A DNA stretch of 6,690 nucleotides from assembly GCA_947478985.1 (NCBI GenBank), contig CANJYC010000100.1, forward strand, positions 1 to 6,690, in the 5' to 3' direction. How positions within the stretch are numbered: the stretch's first letter is position 1; every line of letters begins with the position of its first letter. The translations under genes were made by a program, and so were the position numbers. The notes below the pieces were generated by a model, which worked only from the letters and a program-made list of their open reading frames with translations, did not search any database and was not told where the DNA came from. Below are positions 1 through 6,237 of this stretch, piece by piece. The DNA is from Acidobacteriota bacterium (lineage in GTDB: Bacteria > Acidobacteriota > Vicinamibacteria > Vicinamibacterales > UBA2999).

Positions 1-31
1 CCTCGGGCCATGTCCTGTCGTCGTGCTCCGT

Positions 32-37
32 GGAGGT
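32..37 (+). promoter_or_regulatory. Shine-Dalgarno deciding the TTG start of the TonB-dependent receptor
   Basis: GGAGGT sits 5 bases upstream of the in-frame TTG at 43. It falls inside the reading frame if the ATG at 10 is used, where it would have no purpose. This supports TTG as the true start; only 9 bases precede the ATG in this window, so its own ribosome binding site cannot be judged. Confidence 0.6.
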
Positions 38-42
38 GTCCC

Positions 43-2865
43 TTGAAGCGTCTGGCGATCCTTGTCGTAATAAGTATCCTGCTCACGTGCAACCCGGGCG
101 TGTTCGCGCAGCAATCGCTCGGCGACGCCACCGTCAGCGGACGCGTGACCGACCCGTCCGGCGCCATTGTTCCCGGGGCCACTGTCACTGCCCGCCAGAC
201 CGAGACAAACCTGACCGCTGAAACCGTCACCGGCAGTGACGGTCGCTTCCGTTTTCCGTACCTGAAGATTGGCCCGTACGAAGTCACCGCGCGTCTGCAG
301 GGGTTCGCGCCAGCCACCCGGCCCGTGACGTTGACAGTGGGCTCGGCGTTCGACGTGTCGATGGCACTCAGCGTCGAAGCGGTGACGACGACGGTGTCGG
401 TGACCGCTGCCTCCACGGTCATCGAGACCGCACGGAGCCAGATCGCCGGCACGATCACGCAGGCTGAGGTGGCGAACCTGCCATTGAACGGACGCAATTT
501 CCTGGACCTGGCGCTGCTCGTGCCCGGCGTGTCGGCGCCCAACATCAGCAGCACGCAACTGTTCGCCGAGACCTCGGCGGTGCCTGGCGTGGGCATTTCC
601 ATCGGGAGCCAGCGCAACTTCTCCAATGGCTTCGTCGTGGACGGCCTGTCAGCCAACGACGATGCCGCTGGCCTCAGCGGTACGCCGTTCGCTGTTGATG
701 CCGTGGAGCAATTTCAGGTCGTGACGTCGGGCGGTCAGGCGGAGCTGGGAAGAGCGCTGGGCGGTTACGTGAACGTCGTGACCAGGAGCGGCACAAATGT
801 GGCCCGCGGGAATCTCTACGGCTACTTCCGCGACGACACGTTCAACTCGCCCAACGCCCTCTCTGGAACCAAACTGCCGATGTCGCAACAACAGTACGGC
901 GGCAGCCTCGGCGGACCTGTCCGTAAGGACCGGACCTTCTACTTCACGAATATCGAACGGCGGAACCTGAATCAGACCGGCTTCGTGACAGTGCCCGCGG
1001 AGGCCGCCAACCTCATCAACGTACGGTTAAGCGCCGTCGGTTATGCGGGTGCGAAGGTGTCCACGGGCATCTATCCCAATCCGGTCGACTCGCTCAACGC
1101 CCTCGGGAAGATTGACCAGCAGATCGGCGGAGCCGACCAGTTTTCCGTCCGCTACAGCTTCTATGACGTCACGTCGAGCAACTCCCGCGGGGCCGGCGGT
1201 CTCAATGCTCCGTCGGCATCCGCCGGGCTCGACAACCGCGATCAGGGCGTGGCGATCGGCAACACCACGACGCTCTCATCTCGAATGGTCAACGAAGCGC
1301 GCGGCCAGTTCCTGCGGAGCAACCTGGTGGCGCTGCCAACGGACCGGGTCGGCCCGAGTGTCAGCATCGCGGGCGTCGCTTCGTTCGGAACCCTCTCCGG
1401 CAGCCCGACGGGACGCGTGAACACGATGTACCAGGCCGTAGACAACGTCTCCTTTCTGGCCGGCGCACACGCGCTCCGCGCTGGGGCGGACTTCCTCTAC
1501 AACGCCGACGACATCAATTTTCTGCGCGCGGTCCGGGGCCAGTACGCGTTCTCCTCGCTCGCCAACTTCCTGGCAGGCGTCTACAACAACTCGGGATTCA
1601 CACAGACGTTCGGTCCGGTGGATGTGTCACAGAAGAACCCGAATATTGGCGTCTATGCCCAGGATGAATGGAAGGTGAAGCCAGGCCTGACGTTGAACCT
1701 CGGGCTCCGTTACGACTTGCAGTTTCTTGAGACGATCAACACCGACACGAACAATGTCTCGCCGCGTGCGGGGTTTGCGTGGTCGCCCTCTGCGGAGGGT
1801 CGCACCGTGATTCGCGGCGGTGCCGGGCTGTTCTTCGATCGTGTTCCGTTGCGTGCGCTCGCCAACGCCCTGCTGTCGGCGGGAAATACGACCGACATCA
1901 ACAAGCTTCGCCAGGTCAACATCAGCCTGTCGCCAACGCAGGCCGGCGCACCGACGTTTCCGAATATCCTCACCGCCCCGGTGCCGCTCGTGACCCTTGT
2001 CAACCTGCAAACGATGGATCCGCACATGCAGAACGCCTATTCGCGCCAGGCCAACCTGGAGATTGAGGAGCAGGTCGGGGATCGCGGCACGGTGAGCGTC
2101 GGGTATCAGTACGTGCGGGGGGACAACCTGATCATCTCAGTGAATCAGAACGTGCCCTCGTGCGTGGCAGCGGGCACGAACAACGGCTGCCGGCCGAACC
2201 CGAACTACGCGAATGCCAGCCAGTACTCGCCCTCGGCGATGTCCACCTTTCACGGTCTGAACCTGTCCTTCGTGCAGCGTCCGGCGAGGTGGGGCAGCTA
2301 TCGCATGAGCTACTCGCTCTCCAGATCGATGAACAACGTCGGAGAGAACTTCTTCAGCTCACCCATCGATCCGTTCGATCTGTCGAAGGACTGGGGACGG
2401 TCGGACGGCGACCAGCGGCACCGGCTGGTGCTCAACGGCTCCCTCCACTCCTCGATGGAGGCCGGGACCACGATGTGGGAGAAGGTCACGCACGGGTTTC
2501 AGGCGAGCGGCATGTTGCAGTTCTACTCGTCCCTACCGCTCAACATTACCTCCGGCGTGACAACCGTGCAGGGGACCGCGGGAAGGCCGATCGTGAACGG
2601 GTCGTTCATCGAGCGTAACGCCGGGGTGGGGGGCGATTTCTTCAACCTGAACGCCAGGGTGAGCCGATCGGTCAGCCTGGGCGGGTCAGCGCGGATTGAA
2701 GGGGCCATCGAGGCGTTCAACCTGACCAATCGACGAAATGTCACCGGCTGGAACGCCGTGTTCGGGGCGGGTGCGTATCCAACGAACCCGCCACCGACTT
2801 TCAAGCAGGTCACGGCGGTGGCGGACCCACGGTCCTTCCAGTTCGCGCTGCGGCTGACGTTTTGA
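43..2865 (+). CDS. Oar-like TonB-dependent receptor with carboxypeptidase-regulatory-like N-terminal domain
   Basis: Outer-membrane beta-barrel receptor, expected to import a bulky ligand using TonB/ExbBD energy; the substrate cannot be read from sequence. Residue numbers count from the upstream ATG at 10 (951 aa). I prefer TTG at 43 (940 aa), because GGAGGT at 32-37 lies 5 bases before it and the product then begins as a textbook signal peptide (LKRLAILVVISILL, cleavage after VFA, about residue 33). Residues about 36-130 form a carboxypeptidase-regulatory-like (CNA-B-like) beta-sandwich (SGRVTDPSGAIVPGATV, then DGRFRFPYLKIGPYEV). A plug domain follows, with the LPLNGRNF signature at 157-164 and GGYVNVVTRSGTN at 251-263. 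The rest is a barrel ending in FALRLTF, a terminal-Phe BAM signal. Two cysteines, C718 and C727, may close a surface loop by a disulfide. Slightly short compared with the roughly 1000-1200 aa usual for this family in Acidobacteriota, but intact. No clear TonB box. Family assignment is sure; ligand unknown. Confidence 0.93.
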   Translation: MKRLAILVVISILLTCNPGVFAQQSLGDATVSGRVTDPSGAIVPGATVTARQTETNLTAETVTGSDGRFRFPYLKIGPYEVTARLQGFAPATRPVTLTVGSAFDVSMALSVEAVTTTVSVTAASTVIETARSQIAGTITQAEVANLPLNGRNFLDLALLVPGVSAPNISSTQLFAETSAVPGVGISIGSQRNFSNGFVVDGLSANDDAAGLSGTPFAVDAVEQFQVVTSGGQAELGRALGGYVNVVTRSGTNVARGNLYGYFRDDTFNSPNALSGTKLPMSQQQYGGSLGGPVRKDRTFYFTNIERRNLNQTGFVTVPAEAANLINVRLSAVGYAGAKVSTGIYPNPVDSLNALGKIDQQIGGADQFSVRYSFYDVTSSNSRGAGGLNAPSASAGLDNRDQGVAIGNTTTLSSRMVNEARGQFLRSNLVALPTDRVGPSVSIAGVASFGTLSGSPTGRVNTMYQAVDNVSFLAGAHALRAGADFLYNADDINFLRAVRGQYAFSSLANFLAGVYNNSGFTQTFGPVDVSQKNPNIGVYAQDEWKVKPGLTLNLGLRYDLQFLETINTDTNNVSPRAGFAWSPSAEGRTVIRGGAGLFFDRVPLRALANALLSAGNTTDINKLRQVNISLSPTQAGAPTFPNILTAPVPLVTLVNLQTMDPHMQNAYSRQANLEIEEQVGDRGTVSVGYQYVRGDNLIISVNQNVPSCVAAGTNNGCRPNPNYANASQYSPSAMSTFHGLNLSFVQRPARWGSYRMSYSLSRSMNNVGENFFSSPIDPFDLSKDWGRSDGDQRHRLVLNGSLHSSMEAGTTMWEKVTHGFQASGMLQFYSSLPLNITSGVTTVQGTAGRPIVNGSFIERNAGVGGDFFNLNARVSRSVSLGGSARIEGAIEAFNLTNRRNVTGWNAVFGAGAYPTNPPPTFKQVTAVADPRSFQFALRLTF

Positions 2866-2961
2866 AAGGCTTGTGAGATCGACTTCTGCGAGTACGCGTA
2901 ACGGCGCATCGCAGGCGTCAGGGCATGCCGCACCGCATGGAATCCGGGTAGAGTCATAACG

Positions 2962-4209
2962 ATGCTCCGAGATAGCGCGCGCATGATGATCTGCGTCGCC
3001 GGACTTGCGTTGGCTGCGAGCGTTGCGCCCCAGGCGCCGACGCCGGTGTATCTCACCGTGCCCGGTCGGGCGAGCGCGAATGTGTGGCTCGCTGCCGAGG
3101 GCGCCCGTGTGGCAGCGGCGTGGGGCGCGAGTCGTCCAGGCGGTGGTACCGATGTCTATCTGGCGGTCAGCTCGGACGGCGGGCGTACGTTCTCGACGCC
3201 AACCCGTGTCAACGATCGCGAAGGCACCGCCCGAGTTATTGGCGAAGCGGCGCCGCGCGTGACATTCGTCGCGAGGCGTGGACAATCGTCCGCGATCGAT
3301 GTGTTGTGGGTGTCTCGAGAGAGCGCTACGGACATCCGCCTGGCGCGTTCGCTCGATGACGGCCGGACGTTTGGTCCATCGCGCACACTGCAGGCGAAAG
3401 GAGCGGTGGGCAATCGCGGATGGGCGACGCTTACGAGCGATGTCCGGGGCGGCACTCATGCGTTGTGGCTCGACCATCGCGGGATGGCGGCACCTGCGGG
3501 CGCACCCGAGCACCAGCACGGCGCGGCAGGAGCGGAGGTCCTTCCCGCGCAGGGTTCCGCCCTCTACTACTCGGATGGCACGACAGAACGCGAGATCACC
3601 AAGGGCGTCTGCTACTGCTGCAAGACGGCCATCGCTGCCGGCGCCAACGGCGCAATCTACGCCGCATGGCGCCATGTGTATCCCGGCAACAGGCGCGACA
3701 TCGCGTTCACGGTGTCATCCGACGGGGGCCGCACGTTCTTACCGCCGGTGCGAGTCAGCGAGGATGAGTGGGCGATCGACGGCTGTCCGGAGGACGGCCC
3801 CGCACTGGGCATCGACCCCGACGGCACGGTTTACGTGGTCTGGCCGACGGTCCTCACCGATCCATCGCCGCATAAGGCGCTCTTCTACTCGACGACACGC
3901 GACGGCCGGACCTTTACGCCCCGTGTGCGCGTGTCGCCCGCGGGCCACAGCATCGCGCATCCGCAGATCACCATCGGCCCGGCCGGGGAGCGGGCGGCGT
4001 TCTGGGAAGAAATTGTCGGCGGGCGAAATCGCGTGTTCCTCAGTCATCGCTACGACGAAGGCGGCTTCGGTCCCCCGGAACCTTTGAGCGAGCTGATTTC
4101 CGGAACCTACGCAATGCCGGTGTTCGCAGGCGGTGCGCTCGTCGTGGCATGGACCGAAGGAGGCGCCGAGGATTCCCACATCGTCGTGCGCCGCATCTCC
4201 GCCAGGTAA
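2962..4209 (+). CDS. Exported BNR/Asp-box beta-propeller protein (exo-alpha-sialidase-like superfamily) with CxCC signature
   Basis: A 415-aa protein with a signal peptide (arginines, then MMICVAGLALAASVA, residues 8-22), so probably periplasmic or secreted. Asp-box (SxDxGxTF) repeats occur at residues 70-77 (SSDGGRTF), 130-137 (SLDDGRTF) and 252-259 (SSDGGRTF); a degenerate one at 311-318 (TTRDGRTF) has Arg where the Asp belongs. Such repeats mark sialidase-type propellers. A second signature lies in the middle: CYCCKTA at 217-223, WRHVYPGNRRDI shortly after, and GCPEDGP at 274-280. Apart from one Cys in the signal peptide, C217, C219, C220 and C275 are the only cysteines, which suggests disulfides or a metal site. 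A His-rich loop (HQH, 184-186) precedes them. From memory, similar Cys signatures recur in proteins loosely annotated as sialidase/BNR; I do not see the sialidase arginine triad convincingly, so enzyme activity is uncertain. The start ATG at 2962 has a weak GGTAGAG 8 bases upstream; ATG at 2983 or 2986 would also leave a signal peptide. It follows the receptor gene by 96 bases. Confidence 0.8.
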   Translation: MLRDSARMMICVAGLALAASVAPQAPTPVYLTVPGRASANVWLAAEGARVAAAWGASRPGGGTDVYLAVSSDGGRTFSTPTRVNDREGTARVIGEAAPRVTFVARRGQSSAIDVLWVSRESATDIRLARSLDDGRTFGPSRTLQAKGAVGNRGWATLTSDVRGGTHALWLDHRGMAAPAGAPEHQHGAAGAEVLPAQGSALYYSDGTTEREITKGVCYCCKTAIAAGANGAIYAAWRHVYPGNRRDIAFTVSSDGGRTFLPPVRVSEDEWAIDGCPEDGPALGIDPDGTVYVVWPTVLTDPSPHKALFYSTTRDGRTFTPRVRVSPAGHSIAHPQITIGPAGERAAFWEEIVGGRNRVFLSHRYDEGGFGPPEPLSELISGTYAMPVFAGGALVVAWTEGGAEDSHIVVRRISAR

Positions 4210-4229
4210 GGGAGCGACAGGCCACTCCC
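4210..4229 (+). promoter_or_regulatory. Stem-loop overlapping the Shine-Dalgarno of the SRAP gene
   Basis: GGGAG at 4210-4214 is the exact reverse complement of CTCCC at 4225-4229, with a 10-base loop, directly before the ATG at 4230. The purine-rich AAGGGAG (4208-4214) is the only good Shine-Dalgarno candidate, but it lies 15 bases from the start, which is long. Folding would bury it in the stem. It fills the whole gap between the two genes. A 5-bp stem is modest and could be chance. Confidence 0.35.
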
Positions 4230-4934
4230 ATGTGCGGACGGGCGTATGCCACCTACACGCAGACCGAGCTGTATCTCAACTACCTGAATCGGCGTGCGCC
4301 ACGCCTCGCCGCCGAGGCGTCTCCCAATTACAACCTTGCCCCGACGCAATTGGCTTCGGTGGTGCTGGTTCGAGACGGCGCGTCGACAATCGAGCCTTTT
4401 CTGTGGGGCCTCGTGCCCTTCTGGGCGAAGGACGTCGCGTCCGTCAGAAAGTACAGCCTGATCAACGCCCGGGGTGAGGATATCGCGGAGAAACGCAGCT
4501 TCACGCAGGCGTTCCGCCATCGCCGTTGTGTGGTGCCGCTGTCAGGATTCTTCGAGTGGAAGCGCCAGGAGTTCGGGGCCAAACAACCGTTTGCGATTCA
4601 CCTGAAGCAGGAACCGATCATGTCCGTCGCCGGAGTCTGGGAGCGCTGGACATCGCCCGGGTCCGGAGACGTCATCCACTCATTCGCCATCGTCACAACG
4701 GCGGCCAACGCCTTCATGCGGACGCTGCACGATCGCATGCCCGTCATCCTGGACAAGTCGGACGTTGCTGCATGGCTCGACCCGGAGCGGCAGGAGACCG
4801 TGGATCTGCAGACGTTCCTGAGGCCGTGCCCGTCGGAGTGGCTCACGGCGTTTCCTGTGTCGACCAAAGTGAACTCGCCGCGGTACAACCAGCCGGATGT
4901 GCTCGTCCCGACTGGCCCCGACCTCAGCGGCTGA
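4230..4934 (+). CDS. SOS response-associated peptidase (SRAP) family protein, YedK/HMCES-like
   Basis: A 234-aa protein of the SRAP family, whose characterised members (E. coli YedK, human HMCES) crosslink to abasic sites in single-stranded DNA through the N-terminal cysteine exposed when Met is removed, shielding the lesion during replication. The start must be ATG 4230, because it gives MCGR with catalytic Cys2; a longer in-frame form from 4149 would bury that cysteine and overlap the upstream gene. Other conserved elements: PNYNLAPTQ near residue 32, WGLVPFWAKD, N79 in LINARGE, RCVVPLSGFFEWKR with E109, TTAANAFMRTLHDRMPVIL with H167, and a C-terminal VNSPRYNQPDVLVP. These match the Cys2/Asn/Glu/His active site of YedK, and the length is normal. 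It starts 20 bases after the propeller gene stop, so co-transcription is likely though the functions are unrelated. I saw no obvious LexA operator immediately upstream. Cytoplasmic. Confidence 0.95.
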   Translation: MCGRAYATYTQTELYLNYLNRRAPRLAAEASPNYNLAPTQLASVVLVRDGASTIEPFLWGLVPFWAKDVASVRKYSLINARGEDIAEKRSFTQAFRHRRCVVPLSGFFEWKRQEFGAKQPFAIHLKQEPIMSVAGVWERWTSPGSGDVIHSFAIVTTAANAFMRTLHDRMPVILDKSDVAAWLDPERQETVDLQTFLRPCPSEWLTAFPVSTKVNSPRYNQPDVLVPTGPDLSG

Positions 4935-4942
4935 TTGCCGCT
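4926..4942 (+). other. Stem-loop at the end of the SRAP gene, not a typical terminator
   Basis: AGCGGC (4926-4931) pairs with GCCGCT (4937-4942) across the loop TGATT, a 6-bp GC-rich stem that contains the stop codon. No T-tract follows, so it does not qualify as an intrinsic terminator; it could stabilise the 3' end of the message or be chance. Confidence 0.3.
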
Positions 4943-5012
4943 CCGCGAAGGCATGGCGACTCGGGCCGTGTATTAACATTCGGTCGCAGACCAGCTAACA
5001 GGGAATCACAGT

Positions 5013-6020
5013 ATGGACGTTCGGCTCTTTCCCAGCTCGCGTCGCCCAGGTGTCGGCCTCAAGCCGCGGCGCGAAGCACAGCGACCACTGCTGCCGCAGC
5101 ACGCCCGGCACTGCCCGGTGCTGGAGGCGGGCAGCGCTCTCGGGTTCCTCGTGTACCCGCCGCTTGAAGCCAACGAATCGTTCCACATCGCGTACGAAGG
5201 TGAGGGACGCTACCGGTTCGTGTATTACCTGAGGAACCCCAACTTCGGACGATGGGACGCGATCTTCACGATTACGATCGCGCTGCCGGTCGGCGGGTAT
5301 GGCGTGTCGAAGGAAGAGGTCACGTTCGAGCCCGGGATGCCGACAACTCCCACTGATGTCGCGCTGCATCTGATGCGGCGATTTGTGGCAGTTGAGGACC
5401 TTGGCACGCCGGCGGGTAGCGTGACGCTTCGTGGTGCGTGGAATTTCCGGACCCCTTCAGGATGGGACACGGTCTACGCGCCGATTTTCAACGTCATCGA
5501 GCGTCCCATTGCCCCGATGCTGGTGATTCGCGTCGAAACGGATTGGTTTGCCCATGAGAGCGAGTTCCGCTACGTGCTGCAGCCAGGCGAGGGAATGTCC
5601 GGAGAGCAGAGCATGCCGATCGGGCAGGTGTTTTTCGTGCCGCGGGAACAGGTCACGCTGAGCGAATGCAGCGAGGAGGAAGTGGCCGCTATCCGTCTCT
5701 CGCAAGCGGAATTTGCGCACAAGAAGGCCGCGCAGAAGGTCACGACGCCCTACGGCCTGCCTTACAGCCCGCACTATTCCCGCATGAGCCGCAAGCAGCG
5801 CCAGGCGCCGGGCCACAGCGACGAGGAGCCCTCGCCCGTGACCGAGCCAGAGTCAGGTTCGGCCGAATCCGGTTTGACTACCGGCGTTCAGGTCCACGGA
5901 ACCGCCACAGATGTTCCCTCCGGTTTCAGCGTTCGGGCTGTGGGTAGAAATGAACCGTGCCCGTGCGGCAGTGGGAAAAAATACCGAAAATGCCATGGAG
6001 AGGCCGACGGCTCTAAATAA
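5013..6020 (+). CDS. Uncharacterised protein with C-terminal SEC-C zinc-binding motif
   Basis: A 335-aa soluble protein with no signal peptide or membrane segment. Residues about 34-245 look like a compact beta-rich domain (CPVLEAGSALGFLVYPPL at the start; FRTPSGW at 145-151; ETDW at 175-178; PIGQVFFVPREQ after that). The order FRTP-GW, then ETDW, then P-G-x-FFVP recalls from memory the DUF6065 family of unknown function; this is a weak lead. Residues 267-309 are an acidic, Ser/Thr/Gly/Pro-rich linker, probably disordered. The C-terminus is a clear SEC-C motif: RNEPCPCGSGKKYRKCH, with zinc ligands C316, C318, C327 and H328, the spacing known from the SecA tail, where it binds SecB and ribosomes. 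SEC-C motifs occur on many unrelated proteins as a small interaction or targeting tail. The start ATG 5013 has AGGGA (5000-5004) 8 bases upstream. It lies 78 bases after the SRAP gene; a TATTAA at 4971 could be a -10 box but no good -35 goes with it. The N-terminal function is unknown. Confidence 0.88.
   Translation: MDVRLFPSSRRPGVGLKPRREAQRPLLPQHARHCPVLEAGSALGFLVYPPLEANESFHIAYEGEGRYRFVYYLRNPNFGRWDAIFTITIALPVGGYGVSKEEVTFEPGMPTTPTDVALHLMRRFVAVEDLGTPAGSVTLRGAWNFRTPSGWDTVYAPIFNVIERPIAPMLVIRVETDWFAHESEFRYVLQPGEGMSGEQSMPIGQVFFVPREQVTLSECSEEEVAAIRLSQAEFAHKKAAQKVTTPYGLPYSPHYSRMSRKQRQAPGHSDEEPSPVTEPESGSAESGLTTGVQVHGTATDVPSGFSVRAVGRNEPCPCGSGKKYRKCHGEADGSK
5940..6008 (+). other. SEC-C motif coding segment
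   Basis: Encodes residues 310-332 of the preceding gene. C-P-C-G-S-G-K-K-Y-x-K-C-H gives the C-x-C-x8-C-H zinc ligand pattern. The DNA here is locally A-rich (GGGAAAAAATACCGAAAA), reflecting Lys codons rather than a regulatory signal. Confidence 0.9.
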
Positions 6021-6041
6021 TTGTGAACCGGCGATTTGCAG

Positions 6042-6060
6042 TTTCGCTTGTCAAGCGAAA
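6042..6060. repeat. 19-bp perfect palindrome, candidate operator or stem-loop
   Basis: TTTCGCTTG (6042-6050) and CAAGCGAAA (6052-6060) are exact reverse complements around a single central T, 22 bases after the stop of the SEC-C gene. No T-run follows on either strand, so it does not look like an intrinsic terminator. A symmetric protein-binding site or an RNA hairpin (8-bp stem, 3-base loop) are both possible. Confidence 0.6.
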
Positions 6061-6107
6061 GTCAGGTGAATGCTGGAAAATATCCACGTTTCGTCATAAG
6101 TTCTACA

Positions 6108-6124
6108 ACCGCTTGACCAGCGGT
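6108..6124. repeat. 17-bp inverted repeat overlapping a candidate -35 box
   Basis: ACCGCT (6108-6113) and AGCGGT (6119-6124) are exact reverse complements separated by TGACC. The repeat covers the TTGACC hexamer proposed as a -35 element, the arrangement expected of an operator where a repressor blocks RNA polymerase. A 6-bp stem may also be chance. Confidence 0.45.
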
Positions 6125-6142
6125 GGCCTTAGCGCCTATCTT
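6113..6142 (+). promoter_or_regulatory. Candidate sigma70-type promoter for the ankyrin-repeat gene
   Basis: TTGACC (6113-6118; five of six consensus matches) and TATCTT (6137-6142; four of six) are separated by 18 bases. Transcription would begin near 6149, leaving a leader of about 90 bases before the ATG at 6238. Acidobacterial promoter consensus is poorly defined, so this is a pattern match only. Confidence 0.35.
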
Positions 6143-6177
6143 CACCTGCTAAGATTTTCAGGGCCGTCCGCCATTTC

Positions 6178-6187
6178 TAGACGTCTA
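6178..6187. repeat. 10-bp perfect palindrome in the ankyrin gene leader
   Basis: TAGACGTCTA is its own reverse complement. It lies downstream of the candidate promoter, where a bound protein could block elongation, or it could be chance. Confidence 0.3.
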
Positions 6188-6223
6188 TGATGGGTACAGC
6201 TCGCATGTCTCTTCGGTGTTATT

Positions 6224-6230
6224 AGGAGGT
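6224..6230 (+). promoter_or_regulatory. Canonical Shine-Dalgarno of the ankyrin-repeat gene
   Basis: AGGAGGT lies 7 bases before the ATG at 6238, the best ribosome binding site in the window. It fixes the start of this gene and suggests efficient translation. Confidence 0.85.
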
Positions 6231-6237
6231 TACTGCG

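Larger units (their letters stand above)
6021..6237. other. Intergenic regulatory region between the SEC-C gene and the ankyrin gene
   Basis: This 217-base gap is the longest in the window and is visibly richer in A and T than the genes. Besides the palindromes and candidate promoter listed separately, CAGGTGAA (6063-6070) is the reverse complement of TTCACCTG (6141-6148), and GCTGG (6072-6076) of CCAGC (6117-6121). No open frame with a ribosome binding site other than that of the ankyrin gene was recognised, and no intrinsic terminator. Confidence 0.6.

Noticed and set aside
2866..2961. Separate promoter or small gene between the receptor and propeller genes
   Set aside because: Only a short GGCATGCC palindrome (2922-2929) stands out; I see no convincing -35/-10 pair, terminator or frame with a ribosome binding site.
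2686..3675. Long minus-strand open frame of 329 codons across the end of the receptor gene and the start of the propeller gene
   Set aside because: It is very rich in Arg and Ala without any recognisable domain, spans two convincing + strand genes, and is typical of antisense frames in GC-rich DNA.
3278..4087. Second long + strand frame inside the propeller gene
   Set aside because: Its product is a Ser/Arg-rich sequence without motifs, while the overlapping frame carries the signal peptide, Asp-boxes and Cys signature.
4149..4229. Longer N-terminal form of the SRAP protein
   Set aside because: It would bury the catalytic Cys2, whose free N-terminus is required, and would overlap the end of the propeller gene by about 60 bases.
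6042..6060. Intrinsic terminator of the SEC-C gene
   Set aside because: The hairpin is good but is followed by GTCAGG, with no T-rich tract.
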